From positions 186,001-250,000 of the forward strand of contig NZ_CP014598.1 in assembly GCF_001687105.1 (NCBI RefSeq): a stretch of 64,000 nt of DNA, given 5' to 3'. The stretch comes from Salipiger sp. CCB-MM3. Its GTDB lineage: Bacteria; Pseudomonadota; Alphaproteobacteria; Rhodobacterales; Rhodobacteraceae. The stretch's first letter is position 1. Each line of letters opens with the position of its first letter. The notes under the pieces were generated by a model, which saw only the letters and a program-made list of their open reading frames with translations, searched no databases and was not told the DNA's origin. The translations under genes were made by a program, and so were the position numbers. Shown here one piece after another: positions 44,720 to 52,453 of this stretch.

Positions 44720-44830
44720 TCATGCCTCCCGATCGCTGTGCTGCGGTTCGGACGCGGCCGCGGCGGACTGAGCGCCACGGCCGCGCTGCTGCGCGTCCCG
44801 GAGAGGGCGGGGGGAGGGAACGCGCATCAT
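44720..44830 (-). CDS. Possible 36-codon ORF between fdsGB and fdsA
   Basis: A small frame starting MMRVPSPRPLRDAQQRGRGA and ending SDREA. Its ATG overlaps the fdsGB stop (ATGA) and its TGA lies 3 nt before the fdsA ATG. That spacing is perfect for translational coupling. However, the peptide is low in complexity, has no recognisable family, and its last codons coincide with the fdsA ribosome site. It may only be a coupling leader or chance. Confidence 0.3.
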   Translation of the reverse strand: MMRVPSPRPLRDAQQRGRGAQSAAAASEPQHSDREA

Positions 44831-46521
44831 TTCACCTCCTCGGGGAAGTGCTTCATCACCAGCCGGATTGGGTTCGGAGCGGCCTGACCGAGGCCGCAGA
44901 TCGAGGCGTCGGTCATCACTTGGCACAGGTCCTCGAGCAGATCTCCATCCCATGTCTCCGCCTGCATCAGCTTCACCGCCTTCTCGCAGCCGACGCGGCA
45001 GGGGGTGCATTGCCCGCAGCTTTCCTTTTCAAAGAACTTCAGCATGTTGAGCGCCGCGCCGCGGGCGCTGTCCTTGTCCGACAGCACCACAACGGCCGCC
45101 GATCCGATGAAGGTGCCATGCGGCTGCAGCGTGTCGAAATCCAGCGGCACATCGCCCAGCGTGGCGGGCAGCAGCCCCGAAGACGGCCCGCCCGGCTGAT
45201 AGGCCTTGAACACATGGCCCTCGGCCATGCCCCCGGCGGCGCGGATCAGATCGTTGATCGTACTGCCCGCGGGCAGCACATAGACGCCGGGATTGGCCAC
45301 ACGCCCCGAGAGCGAATAGCTGCGCAGCCCCTTGCGGTCGTTGCGCGCGACCTCGGATTTGATCTCATGGCCTTCGCGGGTGATGCGGGCGATCCAATGC
45401 AGCGTCTCGACGTTATGCACCAGCGTCGGGCGGTCAAAGATGCCCACCTGCGCCACATAGGGTGGGCGCAGCCGCGGCATCCCGCGCTTGCCCTCGATCG
45501 ACTCGATCATCGCCGACTCTTCGCCGCAGATATAGGCACCCGCGCCGCGGCGCAGGTCGATATAGCCCGGCGCCACCAGCCCCGCCGCCTCGAGCGCCGC
45601 GATCTCCTTGTGCAGGATGTGCAGGATCGCCGGGTATTCGTCGCGCATGTAGATAAAGCACTTCTCGGCCTCCACCGCCCATGCGGCGATCAGCATGCCC
45701 TCGAGCATCAGATGCGGTTCGCGCTCGAGATAGAAGCGGTCCTTGAAGGTGCCGGGCTCGCCCTCGTCGCCGTTCACCGCCAGATAGCGCGGGCCGGGAT
45801 TGGCGCGCACGAATTCCCACTTTTTGCCCGAGGGAAAGCCCGCGCCGCCCATGCCGCGCAGCCCGGCGGCAAAGATCGCCTCCTGCACCTGCTGCCAGTC
45901 GCCGCCGTCCCGCAGCGCCAGCAGCTCTTCATAGCCGCCCGCAGCGCGATAGGCGTCAAAGCCCTGATAATTGGGGATCACCGGCTCGAAATCGCCCTTG
46001 TCGAGCGCCGCCTTTATCTTTTCGGGGGTGGCGTGATCCACGTGCAGATGGCCGATCTCGACCGTCGGCCCGGTGTCGCAGCGGCCCATGCAGGGCGCGC
46101 GCAGCACCCGCACCTTGGCCGGATCATGCCCGGCGGCCAGCGCGTCGAACAGCGCCTCAGAGCCCGCCATCTCGCACGACAGCGAGTCGCAGACGCGGAT
46201 GGTCAGATCGGGGGGCGGGGTCTCGCCTTCTTTCACCGGGTCGAAATGGGCGTAGAAGGTCGCCACTTCCCAGACCTCGGCCATCGACAGGCGCATCTCT
46301 TCGGCCAGCGCGCGCAGATGCGCGGCCGAAAGATGCCCATAGCGGTCCTGAATGAGATGCAGAAACTCGATCAGCAGATCACGCCGCCGCGGCTGGTCGC
46401 CGAGCAAGGCGCGGACCTCGTCCCATGCCTGATCCTCCAGCTGCCGCCCCTTGGGCGTGGCGCGGCCCTTGCCGCCCTTGCGTCCGGATTTCCAGATTCC
46501 CTGCTGCTCGTCGAGCGCCAT
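44827..46521 (-). CDS. fdsB: NAD-dependent formate dehydrogenase, fused gamma-beta (FdsG-FdsB) subunit
   Basis: A 564-residue fusion. Residues about 25-165 are a NuoE/FdsG thioredoxin-like domain with [2Fe-2S] ligands (CDSLSC and APCMGRCDTGP). From about 180 onward it is NuoF/FdsB-like, with the FMN/NADH region RGMGGAGFPSGKKWEF, AVNGDEGEPGTFKDR and GAYICGEESAMIESIEG. The [4Fe-4S] motif ESCGQCTPCRVGC is near the end. It reduces NAD+ with electrons from FdsA. In Cupriavidus and Rhodobacter these are two genes, so here they are joined. The ATG at 46519-46521 follows GGGAGG; the upstream in-frame extension is not conserved. Confidence 0.93.
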   Translation of the reverse strand: MALDEQQGIWKSGRKGGKGRATPKGRQLEDQAWDEVRALLGDQPRRRDLLIEFLHLIQDRYGHLSAAHLRALAEEMRLSMAEVWEVATFYAHFDPVKEGETPPPDLTIRVCDSLSCEMAGSEALFDALAAGHDPAKVRVLRAPCMGRCDTGPTVEIGHLHVDHATPEKIKAALDKGDFEPVIPNYQGFDAYRAAGGYEELLALRDGGDWQQVQEAIFAAGLRGMGGAGFPSGKKWEFVRANPGPRYLAVNGDEGEPGTFKDRFYLEREPHLMLEGMLIAAWAVEAEKCFIYMRDEYPAILHILHKEIAALEAAGLVAPGYIDLRRGAGAYICGEESAMIESIEGKRGMPRLRPPYVAQVGIFDRPTLVHNVETLHWIARITREGHEIKSEVARNDRKGLRSYSLSGRVANPGVYVLPAGSTINDLIRAAGGMAEGHVFKAYQPGGPSSGLLPATLGDVPLDFDTLQPHGTFIGSAAVVVLSDKDSARGAALNMLKFFEKESCGQCTPCRVGCEKAVKLMQAETWDGDLLEDLCQVMTDASICGLGQAAPNPIRLVMKHFPEEVK

Positions 46522-46602
46522 CGAGTGCCTCCCTTTCACGTCGGTGGGTTGATCGGTTGTGCGGCATCGGATCATTTCAGGTCAATATCGCTATCCCGTC
46601 AG

Positions 46603-46623
46603 TTGATAGAGAAATCCTATCAA
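46603..46623. promoter_or_regulatory. LysR-type box between fdsGB and tusA
   Basis: A perfect inverted repeat TTGATAG (46603-46609) and CTATCAA (46617-46623) with a 7-bp spacer. The inner ATAG-N7-CTAT fits the T-N11-A LysR consensus. It lies 82 bp before the fdsGB start and 53 bp before tusA. No LysR gene is in the window, so the regulator would be encoded elsewhere. Confidence 0.5.
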
Positions 46624-46675
46624 GCGAAGAACGCGAAGGATGGACAGCGGCGCAGCTCTTGCCTAAGCAAAGCAG

Positions 46676-46924
46676 ATGACCAGCGATCAGATTTGGACAC
46701 AGGAACTCGACGCCCGCGGGCTGCTTTGCCCGCTCCCCGTGCTGAAGGCGCGCAAGCGGCTGCAGTCGATGGGCACGGGCGACGTGCTGCGCATCATCGC
46801 CACCGACCCCGCCGCCGTGATCGACGTGCCGCATTTCTGCAATGAGGCCGGGCACGACCTGATCGGCACAGCCGAAGAGGCCGAAGCGCAGGTCTATCTG
46901 GTTCGGAAGGGGGCGGGCGTCTAA
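46676..46924 (+). CDS. tusA: TusA-family sulfur carrier
   Basis: An 82-residue protein with the TusA signature LDARGLLCPLPVLKARKRL; the single catalytic cysteine is at about C18 (LLCPLP). TusA-like proteins carry persulfide sulfur to tRNA modification, Moco sulfuration or related paths. Here it is divergent from the NAD-formate dehydrogenase genes and close to fdhD, so supply of sulfur for the formate dehydrogenase cofactor is a reasonable inference. The ATG at 46676 is the only suitable start. It ends 4 bp from the convergent exosortase stop. Confidence 0.88.
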   Translation: MTSDQIWTQELDARGLLCPLPVLKARKRLQSMGTGDVLRIIATDPAAVIDVPHFCNEAGHDLIGTAEEAEAQVYLVRKGAGV

Positions 46925-46928
46925 GCGC

Positions 46929-48596
46929 TCACCAGAGGTCCCAGCGCCCAAGGAAGAGCACACAGGCGGAAAGCACGGCGTTCGCCACGGCATGGGCAAG
47001 GATCGCATCAGCCAATCTTCCGCGCAGCATCGTTGCCGCCGTAAAAGCGAGGCCAGCGATAATGCCAGCGAGCCATGCCTCATGCATCAGCCCGAACGCG
47101 ATGGCGCTGCCCAATGCTGCGATTGGTGTCACCTTGTTCTGAGGGATCTTCCAGAATGTGCCCGACACGAGCACCCGCTGGAGGTAGCCGCGGAAGGCAA
47201 GCTCCTCAATCACCGGCACAACGAGAGTCGTGCCAATCAGGCGCGCCGCGATCCAAAAGATCAGGGCCGGAGACGCCATCTGCCGAAGCGTCTCCGGCAT
47301 GGCACGCTCCTCAGGCGTGGTGTGCGGGACTAGCATGAGCCAGACCAGAGCAACCGCAAGCCCGATCAGTGTGCTGCCAGCGAGGCCTATTCGCGCATTG
47401 GCATCTGTCAGATGTGGCCTGACAATATCTGAGATGTAGCGCCTGAAGTGCCAGAGGAGTGCGAGGCAGGCACCGACCCTAAGCGGATAAAATGGATCGG
47501 CGGCACCCATGCTGAAGGCTGCGGTCACCAAGCCCATCGCGAGCCAGGCAAGGAAGGGCAGCAAATGGGCGGCGGTGATGTCGCCACGCAGCGAGTGAGC
47601 CGCCTCACCCGAGCCTGCCTTCTGCGCATACTCGCGTTTCAGCAAGGTGATGCGCTGCGACGCCAGCATCACCAAAATGCTCACACCACTGAAGAAAATC
47701 CAGCCTGCCATCGAATGGAACGATCCCTTGGCGAGTTCGGGGCTGACACGGTCACCAATGTAGAGCAAGGCCGCGATGCGCAGACTGTTCATCAAAAAAG
47801 AGATCGCCGCACCCGCAGGTAACAGCAGCAGAGCGTGTGGAAAGCGCAATTCTGAGCGGAATGCGAAGAGATAGCAGCCAAGTACCGCTGTTACGAGCGC
47901 CATGCCCTCGATGCCAGAGCAGGACCGGTCGACAAAAACCGCGAAGGTCCCGAATTGGATCAACGCCTGTTCGGGGAAGGTGACCACAGTGCCACAGCAA
48001 GCGTCGAGGAGCGCGGCAGACATATGAAGCGTCGGGATTGCCAGCAGTGGCCAATGGGGCAGTAGCAGCGCTGCGCCGAGGCCACCAAGCGCTCCGATCA
48101 GGGCTGCGGTGGCAAAGAGCGGCGCGTATATGCGCAACGTCGGGAAGAAATGCGGCCCGATTATCGCGCGGATCAAGCTGCCTGCGGAAAAAAGGCCGCT
48201 CAGGAGCCAAACGATAAGGAGCAGAGGTCCCGCGGAACGTGCCAGCGTGTCTCCGGCAAGGATACGAAGAAGGATCACGAAGAATATGCAGATCGTCAGG
48301 ACGTGGACAGCCAGCCATAGCGGCGTTCGGTTATCCCGCGCAGAAAAGGCCGTGGTGTCGATCTGATACGCGGCCATGTCGTGGCGACGCACAACCAAAG
48401 CGGCGATCATCGCGGCCACTGCGCCTCCGGCGAGCGCCGAGCCGTTGCTGAGCGTGCTGCGCCAGATCCAGGGCAGGCGCTGCAGAGCATCGCCGTCGTA
48501 AAGGTTTGCAAGCCACAGGAACATGACGACATATTCCAGCGCGATCACAATCAGAACGGCACCGGCCCAATAAAGGGGCCGGTGTGTGGAGCGCAA
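46929..48596 (-). CDS. xrtE: Exosortase E / CPBP protease fusion (VPEID-CTERM system)
   Basis: A 555-residue, polytopic membrane protein. The exosortase half has the catalytic triad: C226 in DRSCSGIEGMA, R273 in MNSLRIAAL and H294 in GSFHSMAGW. The C-terminal half is a CPBP-type intramembrane protease with EELAFRG (E464, E465, R469), H505 in FGLMHEAW and H535 in LAHAVAN. This is the XrtE/protease architecture known to pair with VPEID-CTERM substrates. It would sort and cleave the adjacent substrate at the membrane. The start is a TTG at 48596 with AAGG upstream. Base composition and codon use look less GC-biased than neighbours. Confidence 0.9.
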   Translation of the reverse strand: MRSTHRPLYWAGAVLIVIALEYVVMFLWLANLYDGDALQRLPWIWRSTLSNGSALAGGAVAAMIAALVVRRHDMAAYQIDTTAFSARDNRTPLWLAVHVLTICIFFVILLRILAGDTLARSAGPLLLIVWLLSGLFSAGSLIRAIIGPHFFPTLRIYAPLFATAALIGALGGLGAALLLPHWPLLAIPTLHMSAALLDACCGTVVTFPEQALIQFGTFAVFVDRSCSGIEGMALVTAVLGCYLFAFRSELRFPHALLLLPAGAAISFLMNSLRIAALLYIGDRVSPELAKGSFHSMAGWIFFSGVSILVMLASQRITLLKREYAQKAGSGEAAHSLRGDITAAHLLPFLAWLAMGLVTAAFSMGAADPFYPLRVGACLALLWHFRRYISDIVRPHLTDANARIGLAGSTLIGLAVALVWLMLVPHTTPEERAMPETLRQMASPALIFWIAARLIGTTLVVPVIEELAFRGYLQRVLVSGTFWKIPQNKVTPIAALGSAIAFGLMHEAWLAGIIAGLAFTAATMLRGRLADAILAHAVANAVLSACVLFLGRWDLW

Positions 48597-48625
48597 TAAG
48601 CGCCCTTGAGAGGCTGCCTGAAGTC

Positions 48626-48886
48626 TCAGACTTCGCGCCGACGGTAGGACGTCATGAGCACCAGCGCGCCAAAAACGAGGGCGAGGGCCGCAGCAGCGCC
48701 TTGTCCACCGATCTCGGGGACGCTAACCGAAGATTGGCAAAATACAGCTTGCCCCGGGTTGCATGCAGAGGGACTTGCATTGGCCGAGCCCTGTCCGTTG
48801 TAGCCTTGTGCGAGAACAGGGCCGCAAAGGGAGAATGTCACGGCGCACGCAAAGGCGGTTTGGGTAAGTAGTCTCTTCGCTGTCAT
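48626..48886 (-). CDS. VPEID-CTERM sorting-signal protein (exosortase substrate)
   Basis: An 86-residue secreted precursor. The signal peptide is residues 1-26 (ending VLAQ). The mature segment is only about 30 residues, Asn/Ser/Gly-rich with two cysteines (C42, C50). The C terminus is a textbook PEP-CTERM-like tail: VPEIG (56-60), hydrophobic span (about 62-79), then YRRREV. VPEIG is a variant of the VPEID recognition motif. It lies 29 nt upstream of xrtE on the same strand, so one operon makes substrate and sortase. The fate of the short mature peptide (surface anchoring, structural polymer or signal) is unknown. Confidence 0.85.
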   Translation of the reverse strand: MTAKRLLTQTAFACAVTFSLCGPVLAQGYNGQGSANASPSACNPGQAVFCQSSVSVPEIGGQGAAAALALVFGALVLMTSYRRREV

Positions 48887-49041
48887 TATGAAGCCTCAGT
48901 TGAAAGGGTTTCGTCAAATAGTGGCCTTACAAGTGCCTCAAATTAGCGTCTTTACAATGAAATTTGGAAAGAAACGTCGAGGCCCACAACTTGGAAGAGA
49001 TATGGCCGCCCTCCACATGCCTTAATCTAGATTTGCGTACA

Positions 49042-49057
49042 TTAAATTTGCGTTAAC
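49042..49057. promoter_or_regulatory. CtrA-type binding site upstream of the exosortase operon
   Basis: TTAA (49042-49045), seven bases, then TTAAC (49053-49057) matches the full CtrA consensus TTAA-N7-TTAAC. Another TTAA half (49022-49025) lies 20 bp away. The site is about 160 bp before the VPEID-CTERM start and faces no other 5' end. Overlapping it are two direct ATTTGCGT copies (49031-49038, 49046-49053). Confidence 0.55.
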
Positions 49058-49149
49058 AATATTGGCCGGCGCGAATGCCGATTTTAGAGGCGCATTTTCT
49101 GGGAATCGTGCCCTCGTCAGAGCAGGCCAATTCGCGCTGATGGCTGAGC

Positions 49150-51318
49150 TCAGACCAGCCCGAAAGACGCATAGGGGATGTAGCGCACCGGGGTGCCCGG
49201 CTCTACGTCCATGGCGGCATCCGGCAATTCCACCAGCCCATCGGCCCAGGACAACCCGCTGATCCGGCCCGACCCTTCAGAGGCAAAGACCTCGGCGTGG
49301 CCCGCATCGGTGAGCCGCGCGCGCAGATACTCGCGGCGGCCCTGTTTCTTGCGCTTGGAGAAGGCAGCGGGAACGGTGAAGCCGCGCGGCTCGTTCCAGC
49401 CCGCGCCGGACATCAACGACAGGGCGGGACGCGCAAAGACCAGCGCGCAGACCAGCGCCGCGACCGGGTTGCCGGGCAGGCCAAACACCGGAACGCCCTC
49501 CCACATCGCCAGCGCCAGCGGACGTCCGGGTTTCAGCGCGATGCGCCACGCCGACAGCGACCCGCGCGCGCGCAGCAGGGCCGAGACGTGATCTTCATCC
49601 CCCGCAGAGGCGCCGCCGGAGGTCAGGATCACATCCGCCTCGCGCGCGCCCTCGTTCAGCCGCGCCTCAATGAGGCCCGCGTCGTCTTTGATGTGCCCCA
49701 GATCCACCGGCTCAAACCTCCAGCCCTGCGCCAGCGACAGCAGCATCGGGCGGTTGGCATCCCAGATCTGATGCGGCTCTGCGGGCAGGGACGGTGCGGG
49801 GATGATTTCATCGCCGGTCGACAGCACGCCAACGCGCAGCGGGCGGTGCACCGGCAGCTCGGCGATCCCCAAGGCCGAGGCAAGCGCAAGCTCGGGCGCG
49901 CGCAGGCGGCGGCCCTTTTGCAGCGCGGCGGCCCCGGCGGCCACGTCCTCGCCCGCCTTGCGGGTGTTGGCGCGGGGCTTGATGGGGCCGTCGAAGACAA
50001 CGGTGGTGGCGTCGCTGTTGGTGTCTTCTTCCAGCACCACCGTATCCACCCCCTCGGGCAGGATCGCCCCGGTGAGGATGCGCACCGCGTGGCCCGGCGG
50101 CACCGCATGCGGGTAGGGCTGCCCGGCGGCGGCACGGCCCGCGACCAGCGGCAGGCGCTGCACGCCGCTGCCGGTGGCGCCATGGGCAAAGCCGTAGCCA
50201 TCGACCGCCGAATTGGGCATCGGCGGGTTCGAGCGTTTCGCAGCCACATCCGCCGCCAGCACGCGCCCCGCAGCTTCTAAGGTGGGAACGGTCTCGGTTC
50301 CGGTGACCGGGCGCAGCGCCGCGCGCAGCTTGCTCAGCGCCTCGTCCACCGGCATCCACGACACGCCCTGCGGCATGGCAAAACAGTCGTTGCGCAGGCG
50401 CGGCGGCTGCAGGTCATCGTTGGCGCGAGGGGTCTCAGCAGGCATGGCAGGCTCGGGAAGCTGTGGAAAGGCGGACTGCGCGGCGTCGGAAAGACTGCTC
50501 TCATGCCCGAGGCCGAGGATCCAGCCCTCTTCCGGATCGCCCGCGCGGGTGAGGGTGTCGAGCAGCGCCGGATCGAGCGCGCGCAGCGCCCCGGCCAGCA
50601 CCCGCACCTGCGCGCGGTCCTTGATCTCATCGGGCTCGGCCAGCGCCGCCACCGTGCCTTTGATCAGCGAGGGGAAAAGTTCGACCAGCACGAGGGGCGC
50701 GTCCTGCTGCTCGAAGGGGCGCACGGCGATGTCCTTGCCGAACCGCTCGCGCAGCGCCTGCAGCCGCGCGATACCCAAAAGCCCCTGCGAGCCGACGGAT
50801 CCGGCCCCGGCGAGTTTCCACACCGGCTGCGCGCCGGGGGTCTCGTCGCAGGTGCGGCTCTCGGCGAAGGGATTGGCATAGCCCTGCTTGGTTCGCGGCA
50901 GGTGTTGGATGTCGCGCGCCATGCCATTGCCCCAGAACGGACCGCTTCCGGGGAAGAGACGGTTGATCTCTGCGGCCACCTCTAGGCGGTTGTTGGCATT
51001 GTCGGGCGCGTCTTCGATCCGCTCTGCCAGCGCCTCCCAGATCGCGAAAGGGTCCGAGCGCCCGGTTAACGCCTCGGCAAAACCCTTGGGGTAGGCGAAA
51101 GGGAAATCGAATCCCGCCAGCACCCGCCGCCCGGCGGCGCGCTCCGCCTCGAACAGCTGCACAAGCGTCTCGGTCGCCGCCTCGCGGGTGCGGTGATAGC
51201 TGGCCGCCACGCCCTGCTCGCGGGCGATGCCGATCCAGATGGCATCCTTGCTCTCGCCCACGGGCGAGGGTTTCGACGCCCCGGACCAGTCCACGACGAC
51301 GAAGGTGTCAAATCTCAC
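49150..51318 (-). CDS. moeA: Molybdopterin molybdenumtransferase MoeA with extra N-terminal domain
   Basis: A 722-residue fusion. Residues about 320-720 are MoeA (PNSAVDGYGFA, TGDEII, LTSGGASAGDEDHV, KPGRPLALA, GLPGNPVAALV), which inserts molybdate or tungstate into adenylylated molybdopterin. The first 300 residues form a separate domain (VVVDWSGASKPSPVGESKDA, AGFDFPFAYPKG) resembling RNase-H-like DUF429 proteins; its function is unknown. The start is a GTG at 51316-51318 overlapping the mobB stop (GTGA). Last gene of fdhD-mobA-mobB-moeA, so all steps to bis-MGD cofactor are together. Confidence 0.88.
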   Translation of the reverse strand: MRFDTFVVVDWSGASKPSPVGESKDAIWIGIAREQGVAASYHRTREAATETLVQLFEAERAAGRRVLAGFDFPFAYPKGFAEALTGRSDPFAIWEALAERIEDAPDNANNRLEVAAEINRLFPGSGPFWGNGMARDIQHLPRTKQGYANPFAESRTCDETPGAQPVWKLAGAGSVGSQGLLGIARLQALRERFGKDIAVRPFEQQDAPLVLVELFPSLIKGTVAALAEPDEIKDRAQVRVLAGALRALDPALLDTLTRAGDPEEGWILGLGHESSLSDAAQSAFPQLPEPAMPAETPRANDDLQPPRLRNDCFAMPQGVSWMPVDEALSKLRAALRPVTGTETVPTLEAAGRVLAADVAAKRSNPPMPNSAVDGYGFAHGATGSGVQRLPLVAGRAAAGQPYPHAVPPGHAVRILTGAILPEGVDTVVLEEDTNSDATTVVFDGPIKPRANTRKAGEDVAAGAAALQKGRRLRAPELALASALGIAELPVHRPLRVGVLSTGDEIIPAPSLPAEPHQIWDANRPMLLSLAQGWRFEPVDLGHIKDDAGLIEARLNEGAREADVILTSGGASAGDEDHVSALLRARGSLSAWRIALKPGRPLALAMWEGVPVFGLPGNPVAALVCALVFARPALSLMSGAGWNEPRGFTVPAAFSKRKKQGRREYLRARLTDAGHAEVFASEGSGRISGLSWADGLVELPDAAMDVEPGTPVRYIPYASFGLV

Positions 51319-51806
51319 AGCCCGACCTCGCGCGCGATGAAATCGGCGATGGCGGCGGTGTCGTTCAGATCGAAGCGGGGCAGGACGGTGTCCACCGCGC
51401 TGTCGGCGGCGACGGCCCGGATGCTGGGGTTCGCGGGCGAAAGCAGCGCTTTGCCGGTCTCGGCGCGATGCGCCTCGATCTTCGGGTGCGGTGCGGATTT
51501 ATAGCCCTCGACCAGCACCAGATCGACGGGCGAGAGCTTGGTCAACAGCTCAGACAGCGGCGGCTCGGGGGCATCGCGCAGCTCATGCATCAGCGCCCAG
51601 CGGTGCGGCGAGGCAAGCAGCACCTCATGCGCCCCGGCCTGACGGTGGCGATAGCTGTCGCGGCCGGGCTGGTCGACATCGGTGCTGTGATGCGCGTGCT
51701 TGAGCGTCGAGACCGAGAGGCCGCGGGCGCAGAACTCGGCGACCAGACGCTCCATCAGCCCGGTCTTGCCACAGTTCTTGCTGCCGGTGACGCCGTAGAT
51801 CCTCAT
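51315..51806 (-). CDS. mobB: Molybdopterin-guanine dinucleotide biosynthesis adaptor MobB
   Basis: A 163-residue P-loop protein starting MRIYGVTGSKNCGKTGLMER, with Walker A GSKNCGKT and the conserved LKHAHHSTDVDQPGRDSYRH. MobB binds GTP and assists MobA and MoeA; it is helpful rather than essential in bacteria studied. It overlaps MobA upstream and MoeA downstream by four bases each, so the three are translated together. Everything needed for the domain is present. Confidence 0.92.
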   Translation of the reverse strand: MRIYGVTGSKNCGKTGLMERLVAEFCARGLSVSTLKHAHHSTDVDQPGRDSYRHRQAGAHEVLLASPHRWALMHELRDAPEPPLSELLTKLSPVDLVLVEGYKSAPHPKIEAHRAETGKALLSPANPSIRAVAADSAVDTVLPRFDLNDTAAIADFIAREVGL

Positions 51807-52453
51807 GAGGCGAGCGCCTCGGCCCGCGCCAGATCCTCGGGCGTGTTGACGTTGAAGAAGGGATCGAAGGGCTCGGCGGGGAACAGCGCCTCACCCGCGC
51901 CGTGCTGGTCGGTCCAGAGCACCACCTTGCGCAAGCCCTCCTCCAGCGCTCCACGCAGATGGTTTCGCAACGAAACCGGCCAGAGGCCGAAGGTCGGGTG
52001 CCGGTTGATCTTCTTGCCACCGCCGGATTTCAGCGCTTCGTCGCCAGAGCGCGGCGTGCAGGCGAGCGCCAGCAGATGCGGGCAATCTTCGGCGGCCAGC
52101 AGCAGGCGCGGCACCAGATCGCAGGGGAAGAACGGCGTGTCGGCGGCCACGGTGACGATGCTGTCAGCCCCCTGTTCGGCGGCCCAGTCGAGCCCGGCGA
52201 GCACCCCCGCGAGCGGGCCGGGGAAGCCGGGGATCGTGTCGGGCAGTACCGGCAGGCCGTAGCGGGCAAAGCGCGCGGCGTCGCCGTTGGCGTTGAGCGC
52301 CAGCCCCCCAACCTGCGGCTCGATCCGGTCGATCACGCGCTGCAGAAGGGGCGCGCCGCCGATCTCCAGCAGCCCCTTGTCGCCGCCGCCCATGCGCGTG
52401 GCGAGGCCGCCTGCGAGGATCACCCCCAAGGGCTGTTGCAGGGGGCGGGTCAT
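51803..52453 (-). CDS. mobA: Molybdenum cofactor guanylyltransferase MobA
   Basis: A 216-residue nucleotidyltransferase with LGVILAGGLATRMGGGDKGLLEIGG at the N terminus (split here for reading; GTP-binding loop residues about 10-34), PDTIPGFPGPLAGVLAGLDW and FFNVNTPEDLARAE. It adds GMP to molybdopterin to form the MGD cofactor used by both formate dehydrogenases. It overlaps fdhD by four bases. A short extra insertion (about 130-155) is unremarkable. Confidence 0.93.
   Translation of the reverse strand: MTRPLQQPLGVILAGGLATRMGGGDKGLLEIGGAPLLQRVIDRIEPQVGGLALNANGDAARFARYGLPVLPDTIPGFPGPLAGVLAGLDWAAEQGADSIVTVAADTPFFPCDLVPRLLLAAEDCPHLLALACTPRSGDEALKSGGGKKINRHPTFGLWPVSLRNHLRGALEEGLRKVVLWTDQHGAGEALFPAEPFDPFFNVNTPEDLARAEALAS

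Noticed and set aside
41792..44887. A 1031-codon plus-strand frame over fdsA
   Set aside because: Antisense shadow of the clearly recognisable fdsA gene, starting inside repeat copy B, with no known domain.
44722..46845. A 707-codon plus-strand frame over fdsGB
   Set aside because: Shadow of fdsGB that continues out of frame into tusA; not a fusion.
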